Assembly (NCBI GenBank): GCA_046565595.1
Contig: JBKHYG010000100.1
Coordinates: forward strand, 44,244-108,243
DNA length: 64,000 nucleotides
Direction: 5' to 3'
Source of the DNA: JBKHYG01 sp046565595
GTDB taxonomy: Bacteria; Actinomycetota; AC-67
The position numbers and the translations under genes are program-made. Positions 9,256 through 17,931 of this stretch are shown piece by piece. Position 1 is the first letter of the stretch, and every line of letters starts with the position of its first letter. The notes beneath the pieces were generated by a model. That model was not told the origin of the DNA. It saw only the letters and a list, made by a program, of their open reading frames with translations, and did not search any database.

Positions 9256-10059
9256 CTAGGCGAACCCGGCGCCCTCAAGCAAGGCGATCGGGTCGTTGGA
9301 TTCGACGATCGCCAAAGCATCCAGGCACCAGCGTTTCCACTCGTCTCGGGGGATGAACTCTCGGCAAGCCTGCAACTCGACCTGCCTCGCCGCAACCTCA
9401 GCCTCGGCATCAGGCCCTTCGGGCGAGCCAGCGAGGTGGTAGCCCTCGTGTAGGAGCGGAGGCAGCATCTCGATGGGTTCGAGGGCGCGGTCTGCAAACC
9501 GGAAGTTCAGCCAGAGGGTGCCGTCTTCCAGGTTGGCGGTGGATTCGATCCCGGTGCGTTCGAACTGTGCGAACCGCACGGTCGCCTTCCCCAAGCCTTC
9601 GATCGCTTGGCGCATGTCCTGGCTCATACCGGGCCCGATCAGCGTGCACGCCTGTTTCAAAGCCTGATACAACCGCGTGAGTCCGTCACCACTCATCACC
9701 CAGCGGGTACCCGAGAGTTCCTCGCAGGGTGCTTCGGCCTCGGGGACGGTCTCTGGCGGCGGCACGGGCACCACTCGGATCGGATCGTGACTGAAACCAT
9801 CAGCTGGCGCGGGACGACGCTCCTGCAGCGGAACGGTTACGAAGTCGCTGGGGCGGATCAGCAGCCAGCCGGTCGCGACGATGGCTACCAGAGCAAGGGT
9901 GGCGAACGAGATCAGCAGGCCCCGCGGCATCGCCTGCCGGATCGGCAGATCGATCGGTTGCTTCGAGCCCGTCGGACGGGTGGTCGCTGCGTCCGCCGGA
10001 CGGGTGGCCGCTGCGTCCGTCGGACGGTCGCGCCCCGGGTCAGGTCGGTGGTCGCTCAA
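9256..10059 (-). CDS. Membrane-anchored protein with HExxH motif, putative metallopeptidase
   Basis: 267 residues. The N-terminal 45 residues are a Thr/Arg/Asp/Pro-rich cytoplasmic tail with a short internal repeat (RPADAAT/RPTDAAA). A single membrane helix follows at 48-68, then an extracytoplasmic domain. LLHEGYH (H204, E205, H208) fits the zinc HExxH motif, with acidic residues shortly after (DAEAEVAARQVE) that could supply the third ligand. Four cysteines could form disulfides. The start is a TTG overlapping the purS stop (TTGA), so translation appears coupled to purS. Nothing in the sequence links it to purine synthesis. Peptidase activity is an inference from the motif only. Confidence 0.6.
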   Translation of the reverse strand: MSDHRPDPGRDRPTDAAATRPADAATTRPTGSKQPIDLPIRQAMPRGLLISFATLALVAIVATGWLLIRPSDFVTVPLQERRPAPADGFSHDPIRVVPVPPPETVPEAEAPCEELSGTRWVMSGDGLTRLYQALKQACTLIGPGMSQDMRQAIEGLGKATVRFAQFERTGIESTANLEDGTLWLNFRFADRALEPIEMLPPLLHEGYHLAGSPEGPDAEAEVAARQVELQACREFIPRDEWKRWCLDALAIVESNDPIALLEGAGFA

Positions 10060-10304
10060 TCCTCGAGGCTGTAGGTGAAATCTTCGATCACAGGGTTGCT
10101 GAGCAGTTTCTGGCTCATCTGTTCAACCTGCTCTCGAACGGCCTGCTCGTCAGGTCCCTCGATCTCGAACTCGATGTGTTTGCCGATGCGGACACCGCTC
10201 ACGCCTTCGAATCCCAGCGAAGGCAGGTTGTCCTCGACGGTCTTGCCTTGCGGGTCCAGGATCCCGTCGCGCAGCATCACATCGATCGAGACCCGGAACT
10301 TCAA
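10056..10304 (-). CDS. purS: Phosphoribosylformylglycinamidine synthase subunit PurS
   Basis: 82-residue structural subunit that bridges PurQ and PurL and assists ammonia channelling. It begins KFRVSIDVMLRDGILDPQGKTVE and has the family's GVRIGKHIEFEIEG strand. The start is TTG, overlapping the purC stop (TTGA), with GAGGAG upstream. It lies apart from purQ-purL, whereas in many bacteria purS-purQ-purL are contiguous. Confidence 0.95.
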   Translation of the reverse strand: MKFRVSIDVMLRDGILDPQGKTVEDNLPSLGFEGVSGVRIGKHIEFEIEGPDEQAVREQVEQMSQKLLSNPVIEDFTYSLED

Positions 10305-11176
10305 CTAGCCCACTCCTCGAAGCGCTTTCCGGTGATGCGCTCGTAAGCCTCGATGTACTTGGCACGCGTGTTGGCGACGACATCGTCTGGAAGTTCGGGG
10401 CCGGGCGGGTTGTGGTCCCAACCGGTCGAGTCCAGCCAATCGCGAACATATTGCTTGTCGAAACTCGGGACGCTCTCTCCGGGGACGACCTGATCGGCTG
10501 GCCAGAACCTCGACGAGTCGGGCGTCAACGCCTCATCGCACAGCACGATCTTGCCGTCGATGATCCCGAACTCGAACTTGGTGTCGGCGAGGACGATGCC
10601 GCGCTGTTCGGCGAGCGCGGCGGCACGCGTGTAGAGCGTCAGCGAGAAGTCGCGCAGTTGCTCCATCGTCTCGCGGCCCGCGATCTCGCAGGCCTTCTCG
10701 AAGTCGATGTTCTCGTCGTGACCGACCTCGGCCTTGGTCGAAGGAGTGAAGATCGGTTCCGGCAACTGCTCCGACTCTTGCAGGCCTTCGGGCAGCGGGA
10801 TGCCGCAGACCGCGCCGGTCTTGCCGTACTCCTTCCAGCCAGAGCCTGTGATGTAGCCGCGGACGACGCACTCGATCGGAACGATCTTGGCTTCGTGCAC
10901 GAACATCGTTCGGCCGCGCAGAGCGTCGGCGTGCTCTTTGGCTTCGGCCGGGAAGTCATCCGGGTTCGTCGAGATGAGGTGGTTGCCGACCACATCGGCT
11001 AGTTCTTCGAACCAGAAGATGCTGGTGCCGGTCAGCACCTTGCCCTTGTCTGGGATGTCAGTGGGAAGCACGACATCGAACGCGCTGATGCGGTCGGTGG
11101 CCACCATCAGGATGCCGCCGTCTACCTTGTAGAGGTCGCGGACCTTGCCGCTCTTGATCTTGTTGAGACCGTCCAT
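10301..11176 (-). CDS. purC: SAICAR synthetase PurC
   Basis: Phosphoribosylaminoimidazole-succinocarboxamide synthase joins CAIR and aspartate. The chosen ATG (11174-11176) gives 291 residues starting DGLNKIKSGKVRDLYK, the canonical N-terminus with the ATP-binding GKVRDLY. The frame is open further upstream, but that part is antisense-like sequence inside the neighbouring ATPase gene. Other family motifs are ECVVRGYITGSGW and LADTKFEFG, with EALTPDSSRFWP near the end. The stop overlaps purS. Confidence 0.96.
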   Translation of the reverse strand: MDGLNKIKSGKVRDLYKVDGGILMVATDRISAFDVVLPTDIPDKGKVLTGTSIFWFEELADVVGNHLISTNPDDFPAEAKEHADALRGRTMFVHEAKIVPIECVVRGYITGSGWKEYGKTGAVCGIPLPEGLQESEQLPEPIFTPSTKAEVGHDENIDFEKACEIAGRETMEQLRDFSLTLYTRAAALAEQRGIVLADTKFEFGIIDGKIVLCDEALTPDSSRFWPADQVVPGESVPSFDKQYVRDWLDSTGWDHNPPGPELPDDVVANTRAKYIEAYERITGKRFEEWAS

Positions 11177-11201
11177 GGGGTCAGAATCTAGCCGAGTCAA
11201 C

Positions 11202-12392
11202 TCAAGGCAGTTGAGACAGGAATGTCTTTGCCGGGACGACCACCGGCCTGGTCTGATCGAAGGGATCGGCCGCCACGAAAGGCATGTCCAACACGATCTG
11301 GAACGCATGAGGCGCAGCGAGTTTCTGCGCCATCTCGGAGAGAACCCCGGACAGGTCACGGGCGCCCATCTTCGCCTCGACGAGGATCCAGGGATCGCCA
11401 TCTCGGACGACCACGAAGTCGACCTCGTTACCTTCCCGGTCTCGGATCCAACGCAGATCGAAGTCGCCGGCCCCGACATCCGTCCACAGATCGCAGGTCT
11501 TCTTGAGGGCGCAGGCCACGAGGTTCTCGAACCTCGCGGCAGGGTCGGGTACCTGAGAGTGATCCCACAGGTAGTACTTGGGTTGCTTGCGGAGTGCGCG
11601 GGCGATGTTGCGGAACCAGGGTCGCACTTCGAAGAGGTGATACAGCGAGGCAAGCGTCTCTAGCCACCTGGCAACGGTGTCGGGACTGACCGCAAGGTCC
11701 TGTGCAAGTCCCCTGTGCGGGGCCCCGCCGCCGACCCTGGACCGGACGAGGTCTGCGAGCCCGAGGACACCGTCGATCTCGCGCACCGAAGTCAGGTCTC
11801 GTAGTTCCTCGCGCAGAAGTTGGCTGCGTCGGGCGTTCACCCAACGACGATGGAAGGACGCCTCTCCCCTTGCCAATGGTTCAGGGAAGCCTGAGAAACG
11901 CAGCAGATCCTCGAGGCCGACCTGGCCTTCAGCAGGGGGACGGTGCAGCCCTGTCTCGAGATACGCAGGATCTGTCGTCTCCCCAAGGCTGAGCGGATGC
12001 ATCCGGTACGAGAAGTACCTGCCAACCAACGCATCTCCCGCGTGCGAGAACACATCGAGACGAGCGCTGCCGGTAGCCAGCACTCTCGGCTCGTAGGCGT
12101 CGAACACCGACTTCAACAGATCCCGCCATCCTCCGAACCGATGGATCTCATCCAGCACTAGGCGATGTGGCTCGTCGACGAGTTGATCGAGACCGGCCGC
12201 CTCTGCGACCTTGCGCGGGCCTTGGACCAAGATGGCGCGATCCTCGGGCCGATCCCACGAGAGGTAGCGACCGCCCAATGCCTTCGCCACCGTGGACTTG
12301 CCTACTTGGCGCGGGCCCGACAGGAACGCCATCTGACGCTCGCGGGCTAGATGTATTTCCAGGATCGCCTGGTACCGTCTGGGAAACACCAT
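11202..12392 (-). CDS. AAA ATPase with C-terminal DUF4143-type domain
   Basis: 396 residues: Walker A GPRQVGKST (26-34), Walker B RLVLDEIH (about 77-84), then FSYRMHPLSLGE and a C-terminal half with FENLVACALKK and a nuclease-fold-like NEVDFVVVRDGDPWILVEAK. This is the layout of the widespread, scattered DUF4143 ATPases of unknown function. The D-x(n)-ExK arrangement (EVDFVV...VEAK) resembles the PD-(D/E)XK core. It sits between purB and purC with its own consensus promoter and a palindrome. Together with the family's patchy distribution this suggests an acquired gene. Confidence 0.88.
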   Translation of the reverse strand: MVFPRRYQAILEIHLARERQMAFLSGPRQVGKSTVAKALGGRYLSWDRPEDRAILVQGPRKVAEAAGLDQLVDEPHRLVLDEIHRFGGWRDLLKSVFDAYEPRVLATGSARLDVFSHAGDALVGRYFSYRMHPLSLGETTDPAYLETGLHRPPAEGQVGLEDLLRFSGFPEPLARGEASFHRRWVNARRSQLLREELRDLTSVREIDGVLGLADLVRSRVGGGAPHRGLAQDLAVSPDTVARWLETLASLYHLFEVRPWFRNIARALRKQPKYYLWDHSQVPDPAARFENLVACALKKTCDLWTDVGAGDFDLRWIRDREGNEVDFVVVRDGDPWILVEAKMGARDLSGVLSEMAQKLAAPHAFQIVLDMPFVAADPFDQTRPVVVPAKTFLSQLP

Positions 12393-12397
12393 CGGAT

Positions 12398-12438
12398 ATC
12401 TGCCATGGCAGATTACCGACGGGCTAGAAATATGTCAA
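12398..12438 (-). promoter_or_regulatory. Promoter and palindromic operator of the DUF4143 ATPase
   Basis: On the minus strand TTGACA (12433-12438), a 17-bp spacer, and TAATCT (12410-12415) form a sigma70-type promoter. ATCTGCCATGGCAGAT (12398-12413) is a perfect 16-bp palindrome covering the -10 and the expected start point, 5 bp before the ATG. The placement is that of a repressor operator; the repressor is not identified. Confidence 0.65.
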
Positions 12439-12441
12439 GGC

Positions 12442-13740
12442 TTAGATCGCTTCGAGGCGTTTGAAGACCCGGTCGATGTGGGCCAGGTAGCGGTCGGGAT
12501 CCATCAGCGCGTCCAACTTGGCGGCATCGGTCACGGCCTTCACGCTGTCTTGTTCCAGCAGGGTGTCCCGGAACGGGATCCCCTGATCCCAGGTCTTCAT
12601 CGCCGCGACCTGGACTGCCGCGTACGCATCCTCGCGACTCATGCCAGCCTCGACGAGAGCCAGCAGGATGTGCGCAGAGTAAACAAGGCCGTTGGTCGCA
12701 TCCAGGTTCTGGCGCATCCGCTCGGGGAAGACCCTCATCCCGTCGATGACGCGGATCATCAGGTGCAATTGGTAGTCGAGAGCGATGGTGGCGTCCGGGA
12801 GGATGACGCGCTCGACGCTGGAGTGTGAGATGTCGCGCTCGTGCCAGAGCGCATTGTTCTCGAGCGCCGGGTTCAGGTAGCCGCGGATCAGCCGGGCGAG
12901 GCCCGTGATGCGTTCGCACAGGATGGGGTTCTTCTTGTGCGGCATCGCACTCGAACCCTTCTGACCCTTGCCGAAAGGCTCTTCAGCTTCACGGACCTCG
13001 GTGCGCTGAAGGTGCCGGATCTCTATCGAGATCTTCTCGCAGGTGCTGGCTGTGATCGCGCACGCCGACAGTAGCTCCGCGATGCGGTCGCGTTGAACGA
13101 CCTGCGTGACCGCAGGCGCAGGAGTGAGGCCGAGACCGGCGCACACATGCTGCTCGACCGCTGGGTCGATGCTTGCATAAGTGCCGACAGGTCCGGCGAC
13201 CTTGCCGACCGCAACAGCCTCGCGCGCACGGCGGAGCCGTTCCAGATCGCGCGCAACCTCGAACGCGTAGACCGCGAGTTTCAGGCCGAAGGTGGTCGGC
13301 TCGGCGTGGATCCCGTGGCTGCGGCCCACGCACACCGTGTCCTTGAACTCCAGCGCTCGACGCTTCAAGGACTCGAGCAAGGTCTCGACGCGGCCGATCA
13401 ACAGATCGGTCGCTGTCATCAGTTGGACGCCGAGCGTCGTGTCCAGCAGATCGTTGCTGGTCATCCCGTGATGGATCCAACGGCTCGCAGGGCCGATGGG
13501 TTCGCCGAGTGCGGTGAGGAACGCGATCACATCGTGTTGTGTGACCTCTTCGATCTCGAAGACGCGTTCGGGTGTCGGCGCGACGGCTTTGGCTCTGATC
13601 GTGTCGAAGTCTTCCTGCGGCACGACGCCGAGTTTGACCCACGCTTCGGTGGCGAGCAGTTCGACCTCGGTGAAGATCTCGTATCTGCGAGCGTCACTCC
13701 AGACGCTCGCCATCTCTGGCAGCGAGTAGCGAGGGATCAA
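12442..13740 (-). CDS. purB: Adenylosuccinate lyase
   Basis: Fumarate-releasing step for both SAICAR and adenylosuccinate. The 432 residues carry the fumarase/aspartase signature SSAMPHKKNP at 263-272, GRSHGIHAEP with a catalytic His (about 142), and HHGMTSNDLLDT with another (about 90). The start is TTG overlapping the purE stop (TTGA), and the next residues (IPRYSLPEMASVWSD) match the family N-terminus exactly, which supports TTG. Confidence 0.96.
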   Translation of the reverse strand: MIPRYSLPEMASVWSDARRYEIFTEVELLATEAWVKLGVVPQEDFDTIRAKAVAPTPERVFEIEEVTQHDVIAFLTALGEPIGPASRWIHHGMTSNDLLDTTLGVQLMTATDLLIGRVETLLESLKRRALEFKDTVCVGRSHGIHAEPTTFGLKLAVYAFEVARDLERLRRAREAVAVGKVAGPVGTYASIDPAVEQHVCAGLGLTPAPAVTQVVQRDRIAELLSACAITASTCEKISIEIRHLQRTEVREAEEPFGKGQKGSSAMPHKKNPILCERITGLARLIRGYLNPALENNALWHERDISHSSVERVILPDATIALDYQLHLMIRVIDGMRVFPERMRQNLDATNGLVYSAHILLALVEAGMSREDAYAAVQVAAMKTWDQGIPFRDTLLEQDSVKAVTDAAKLDALMDPDRYLAHIDRVFKRLEAI

Positions 13741-14195
13741 AGTCTGGCCCCGTCGGCCATCTCCTGTTTGAAGGCGTCGAGTTTCTTGGCGAGTTCCTCA
13801 TCGCCAACGGCGAGGATCTGAACGGCGAGCAGACCTGCGTTCTTGGCGCCATCGACCGCTACGGTCGCGACCGGAACCCCCGGCGGCATCTGCACGATCG
13901 CCAGCAGAGCGTCCATCGCGTCAGCCAATCCGCCCGAGAGTGGCACGCCGATGACTGGCAGAGTGGTGAATGCCGCGGTTACGCCCGGAAGGTGGGCAGC
14001 CATTCCCGCGCCCGCGATGATGCATCCCAGACCGCGGTCCTTCGCGCTGGTTACATACTCGCGCACCCGCTCGGGTCGGCGATGCGCGCTCATCGACTCG
14101 TTCTCCCACTCGACGCCGAACCTGTCGAGGACTTCGCCGGCCTTCAACATGGTCTTCTCGTCGCTTGGCGACCCGTAGATGATCCCGACCTTCAT
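13737..14195 (-). CDS. purE: N5-CAIR mutase
   Basis: Converts N5-CAIR to CAIR. The 152 residues contain IIYGSPSDEKTM at the N-terminus, SAHRRPERV with the catalytic His, and GAGMAAHLPGV. AGGAGG stands just before the ATG. No purK is adjacent. It heads a purE-purB unit and is divergent from the secreted protein gene. Confidence 0.95.
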   Translation of the reverse strand: MKVGIIYGSPSDEKTMLKAGEVLDRFGVEWENESMSAHRRPERVREYVTSAKDRGLGCIIAGAGMAAHLPGVTAAFTTLPVIGVPLSGGLADAMDALLAIVQMPPGVPVATVAVDGAKNAGLLAVQILAVGDEELAKKLDAFKQEMADGARL

Positions 14196-14313
14196 GTGTC
14201 CTCCTGCAGCTCGTTCGGAACTTCCATCCGGAGCCTATCGAGCCAAGGGCGCCGAGGTCCGCGCTGCCAGGAAGGTATCGTTGGTGTGACGCCGTATAGG
14301 TCAAGTAGAGGTG

Positions 14314-15150
14314 ATGCGAATGAGAGTTTCGAGGATCGTCCCGGTCACTGCTGCCCTGCTCATGTGGCTGCCCCTACCTGCCCACCCATCCGAGACCCCC
14401 AGAGATGCGATCAGCTCCCAGGTGCTCGTCGCCACCGGAACGGTCAGTCAGGATGCCTTCACATATGACATCGAGTGCACAGCTGGAGCAGTTGCTCCCG
14501 TCGATGCGCTGTTTGGCGTAGGTCGCAACGACCGCAGCCTCTGGTACGGAACCCTGGACACCGTAATCGGCAAGGAGACCACCGGAGACTCCGTCGCCAT
14601 ATTGGGCCAGGATCAGAGACAGGGAACCCGGGAGGTGACCCGGACCTCAGATCGGATCCAAACGCTCGCCATCTCAAGCACCGAGAGCAATGAGGTTGTC
14701 ATCGGTCAACGGCCGATCGACATCGTGCTAGTGGTTGCGCCGATCGAGGGAACCTTCGAAACCTGCTCGATATCGATGGACAGTGAGCCATTGGTGGTCC
14801 GGAGTCTCCCTGAGGCTTCCGCCGGATATGTAGATCTCGGCGGGGCGGACCGCAATGCTGCGTGGATCCAGAACGACGCCGGAGCCTTCGGATACGGGAC
14901 CTCGGAGAGTGTGCAGGTTGGCGGCGGACCCTTCTTCGCCAGTTGCAAGATCTATGGCTCCGCGCTGATACAAGCCACCGTCTTCGGAACCTCGAGTATC
15001 GATCCCATACCGGCGACACCGATCCGTTCGGAACGGTGCGGTGGAGACGGCTTGGGTGGCAGCTTCGCGGGCAGGATCGACCTCTTCGGGACCGTCAACG
15101 AGGCTGGGGCACCCAGTACCTTCCACTGGGTCTCGCTGGTCGGCTACTGA
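14314..15150 (+). CDS. Secreted protein of unknown function
   Basis: About 278 residues beginning with a Sec signal peptide (RVSRIVPVTAALLMWLPLPAHPS, with a likely AHP/SET-type cleavage). The mature part is beta-rich with four cysteines (ECT, ETCS, SCK, ERC), which could make two disulfides. GTG, ATG and ATG lie within nine bases (14311, 14314, 14320), and the AGAGGTG upstream does not settle which is used. It is a single plus-strand gene wedged between purE and purD. No family recognised. Confidence 0.6.
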   Translation: MRMRVSRIVPVTAALLMWLPLPAHPSETPRDAISSQVLVATGTVSQDAFTYDIECTAGAVAPVDALFGVGRNDRSLWYGTLDTVIGKETTGDSVAILGQDQRQGTREVTRTSDRIQTLAISSTESNEVVIGQRPIDIVLVVAPIEGTFETCSISMDSEPLVVRSLPEASAGYVDLGGADRNAAWIQNDAGAFGYGTSESVQVGGGPFFASCKIYGSALIQATVFGTSSIDPIPATPIRSERCGGDGLGGSFAGRIDLFGTVNEAGAPSTFHWVSLVGY

Positions 15151-15151
15151 G

Positions 15152-16417
15152 CTACCGGCCCGAGGCGATATCGGTTCGGTTCATCTTGCCTTCGAAGCGG
15201 ATCAGGTCAGCGGCCTCGTAGGCCTTGGCGCGCGCGTCTGCCACGCTGTTCCCTAGAGCGCTGACGGCCAGCACCCTGCCGCCGGCGGTCACCAAGGTGC
15301 CGTCGTCGGCACCCTTGGTCCCGGCGTGGAAGACGATCACATCGCCCAGCGCCTCGGCGTCTTCGATACCGGTGATCGGCTTGCCGGTCTCATAGGTGCC
15401 TGGGTAGCCGCCACTTGCGAGCACGACGGTCACGCAAGCTCGGTCGCTGGCTCTCAGGCCGCTCGCGTCCAGCCGGCCGTTCGCCGCGGACAACAGCACC
15501 TTGCCGAGGTCCCCCTCGATGCGCGGCAAGACGACCTCGGTCTCGGGGTCGCCGAAGCGGCAGTTGAACTCGACGGTGCTTGGCTCACCGTCGCCGTCGA
15601 TCATCAGGCCTGCGTAGAGCAGACCGATGAAGGGCGTTCCGTCGTTGCGCATCTGATCGATGACGGGCTGACAGATCCGCTCCACAGCAGACTCGATCCC
15701 TTCGGCCAGATGAGGAACCGGCGAGTACGCGCCCATGCCGCCGGTGTTCGGGCCTTGGTCGCCGTCGTGCGCGCGTTTGAAGTCCTGAGCGCCGACCAGA
15801 GGGAACAGGCGCGCGCCGTCGGAGATGCAGAACAGCGACGCCTCTTCTCCGACCAGCAGATCTTCGAGCACGACCCGAGAGCCCGCCTTTCCGAAGGCGT
15901 CGTCCTCCATGCATGCGCGGATCGCGGCCTCCGCGGTGGCGGTGTCCATCGCGACCGTAACACCCTTGCCGGCCGCCAGTCCGTCAGCCTTCACCACGAT
16001 TGGTGCGCCTCGATCTGCCAGCGCCTTCAGAGCTTCATCGAGGCTGGTGCAGGTGACCGACGCCGCTGTAGGCACTCCCGCACGAGCCATCACCTCTTTG
16101 GCAAAGGTCTTGGATCCTTCGAGTTCGGCAGCAGCCGCGGAAGGCCCGAAGACGGCGATCCCCTTCGCGCGCACCGCATCGGCGACGCCCGCAACCAGCG
16201 GTGCTTCAGGTCCGACGATGACCAGATCGACCGAATGTTGATCCGCGAGCGAGGCCACCGCGTCCGGATCATCAGCCTTGACTGCCACACACTCGGCGAG
16301 TTGCCCGATCCCCGGATTGCCTGGCGCAGCGATGATCTTCGAGACCGAGTCTGAGCGGGACAGCGACCATGCGAGGGCGTGTTCGCGGCCGCCGGACCCG
16401 ATCAAGAGGATCCTCAT
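15152..16417 (-). CDS. purD: Phosphoribosylamine-glycine ligase (GAR synthetase)
   Basis: ATP-grasp enzyme joining phosphoribosylamine and glycine. The 421 residues start MRILLIGSGGREHALAW, the standard N-terminus. Further motifs are PEAPLVAGVADAVRAKGI, KADGLAAGKGV, and FNCRFGDPETEVVLPR. The ATG at 16415-16417 overlaps the purA stop (ATGA); a longer frame upstream is inside purA. It ends one base after the convergent secreted-protein gene. Confidence 0.96.
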   Translation of the reverse strand: MRILLIGSGGREHALAWSLSRSDSVSKIIAAPGNPGIGQLAECVAVKADDPDAVASLADQHSVDLVIVGPEAPLVAGVADAVRAKGIAVFGPSAAAAELEGSKTFAKEVMARAGVPTAASVTCTSLDEALKALADRGAPIVVKADGLAAGKGVTVAMDTATAEAAIRACMEDDAFGKAGSRVVLEDLLVGEEASLFCISDGARLFPLVGAQDFKRAHDGDQGPNTGGMGAYSPVPHLAEGIESAVERICQPVIDQMRNDGTPFIGLLYAGLMIDGDGEPSTVEFNCRFGDPETEVVLPRIEGDLGKVLLSAANGRLDASGLRASDRACVTVVLASGGYPGTYETGKPITGIEDAEALGDVIVFHAGTKGADDGTLVTAGGRVLAVSALGNSVADARAKAYEAADLIRFEGKMNRTDIASGR

Positions 16418-17691
16418 GCATCCACCACGATGGTCTGCTCGCGCGCCGGGCCCACGCCGATCCATGCGACCGGGGTGCCGGTCAGTTCCTCGACGCGTTC
16501 GATGTATCGGCGCGCCTCCTTCGGGAGATCACCCAACTTCTCGCAGCCTGAGAGGTCCTCGGTCCAGCCGGGCAGTTCCTCGTAGACGGGCTTGGCGTGA
16601 TGGAACAGCGTTTGGTTCGGGGGTAGCTGTTCGTACCGTTCGCCGTCACTGTCGTATGCCGTCGAGATCTTTACGGGATCCAGTCCACTCAGCACATCGA
16701 GTTTGGTCAGGAAGATCTTCGACATCGAGTTCACTCGGACGGCGTAACGAAGTTGGACGGCGTCCAACCATCCGCAGCGACGCTTGCGACCCGTCGTCAC
16801 ACCGAACTCCGCACCCACCCGACCCAAGTGCTCACCGATGCCGTCCTCGAGTTCGGTCGGGAAGGGGCCTGCGCCGACACGCGTCGTGTAAGCCTTGACC
16901 AGTCCGACCACTTCGTCGATGAAACGCGGTCCGATCCCCGTGCCCGTGCAAGCACCACCTGCAGACGGTGACGAGGAAGTCACGAACGGGTAGGTGCCTT
17001 GGTCCAGATCGAGCATCGTGCCCTGCGCGCCCTCGAACAGCACCGACCCGCCGGAGGTCAAGCATCGGTGAACCAGGGCTCCTGTGTCCGCGATGTGTGG
17101 CCGGAGCCGCTCGGCGAACGCCGAGTAAGCGTCGATGATCTCGCCGCCATCCATGCCGAGGCGGTTGTAGATCCGCGCGAGGACCGCGTTCTTCTCCTTC
17201 AGGTTGATCTGCAACTTCTGCTCGAAGATCTTCAGATCCAGGAGGTCCTGGACGCGCAGACCGATCCGTGCGGCCTTGTCCGCGTATGCGGGACCGATGC
17301 CCTTCTTCGTGGTTCCCAGTTGTGCGCGCCCAAGGAATCGTTCGCTTACAGCATCGAGGGCACGGTGATACGGCATGATGAGGTGCGCGTTGCCACTGAC
17401 CTTCAGCCGTTCGGTCGAGATGCCTTGCTCACCAAGCATGTCCATCTCTTCCAGCAGGGCTTCCGGGTCGATGACCAACCCGTCGCCCAGCATCGGGATG
17501 GGCCGCTCGTGTAACACCGAAGACGGGATCAGGTGGAGGGCCAGTTTCACATCGCCAGCGATGACGGTGTGCCCCGCGTTGTTACCGCCCTGATAGCGGA
17601 TGACGATGTCCGAGTGCGGGGCCAGCTGATCTATCGCTCGGCCCTTGCCTTCGTCTCCCCATTGGGCGCCGACGAGCACTGTCGCGGGCAT
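16414..17691 (-). CDS. purA: Adenylosuccinate synthetase
   Basis: GTP-dependent conversion of IMP and aspartate to adenylosuccinate. The 425 residues contain the signature QWGDEGKG (Asp13 catalytic), GGNNAGHTV with the catalytic His, and the GKRRCGW-type motif as GRKRRCGWLD. AGGAGG is placed well before the ATG. Together with purD it forms a purA-purD unit. Confidence 0.97.
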   Translation of the reverse strand: MPATVLVGAQWGDEGKGRAIDQLAPHSDIVIRYQGGNNAGHTVIAGDVKLALHLIPSSVLHERPIPMLGDGLVIDPEALLEEMDMLGEQGISTERLKVSGNAHLIMPYHRALDAVSERFLGRAQLGTTKKGIGPAYADKAARIGLRVQDLLDLKIFEQKLQINLKEKNAVLARIYNRLGMDGGEIIDAYSAFAERLRPHIADTGALVHRCLTSGGSVLFEGAQGTMLDLDQGTYPFVTSSSPSAGGACTGTGIGPRFIDEVVGLVKAYTTRVGAGPFPTELEDGIGEHLGRVGAEFGVTTGRKRRCGWLDAVQLRYAVRVNSMSKIFLTKLDVLSGLDPVKISTAYDSDGERYEQLPPNQTLFHHAKPVYEELPGWTEDLSGCEKLGDLPKEARRYIERVEELTGTPVAWIGVGPAREQTIVVDA

Positions 17692-17727
17692 CTCAGCCTC
17701 CTTGCGTCGGTGCGGCGGTCTCGGAAA

Positions 17728-17931
17728 CTAGCGAGCTATCCGGAACCTGATCCGGACATGCGTCTGATATTCGGTGATCTCTCCGCCGTCGACCACCGCC
17801 GAGGTGTCGAGGACCTCCATGCCTTCGATGCCACGGATGGTCTTACCAGCCTCGGCGAGAGCAGCCTGGGCGGCTGCACGCCAAGATTCGGTGGAGACGC
17901 CGACCAGATCTATCGTCTTGATGACTGCCAT
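17728..17931 (-). CDS. Dodecin-family flavin-binding protein
   Basis: 67 residues, the size of dodecins, which assemble into hollow dodecamers storing flavin or CoA. The fold is one helix plus a three-stranded sheet: AVIKTIDLVGVSTESWRAA, GIRGIEG-like turn (KTIRGIEGMEVLD), EYQTHVRIRFRI. The tryptophan in SESW-type position (STESW) corresponds to the flavin-stacking residue. The ATG shares one base with the aldolase stop (TGATG), so the pair is co-transcribed. Confidence 0.87.
   Translation of the reverse strand: MAVIKTIDLVGVSTESWRAAAQAALAEAGKTIRGIEGMEVLDTSAVVDGGEITEYQTHVRIRFRIAR

Noticed and set aside
10301..11653. A 450-codon frame covering purC with a 159-residue N-terminal extension
   Set aside because: The extension lies inside the DUF4143 ATPase gene, is Arg/Ser/Pro-rich and unlike PurC; the canonical PurC start is at 11176.
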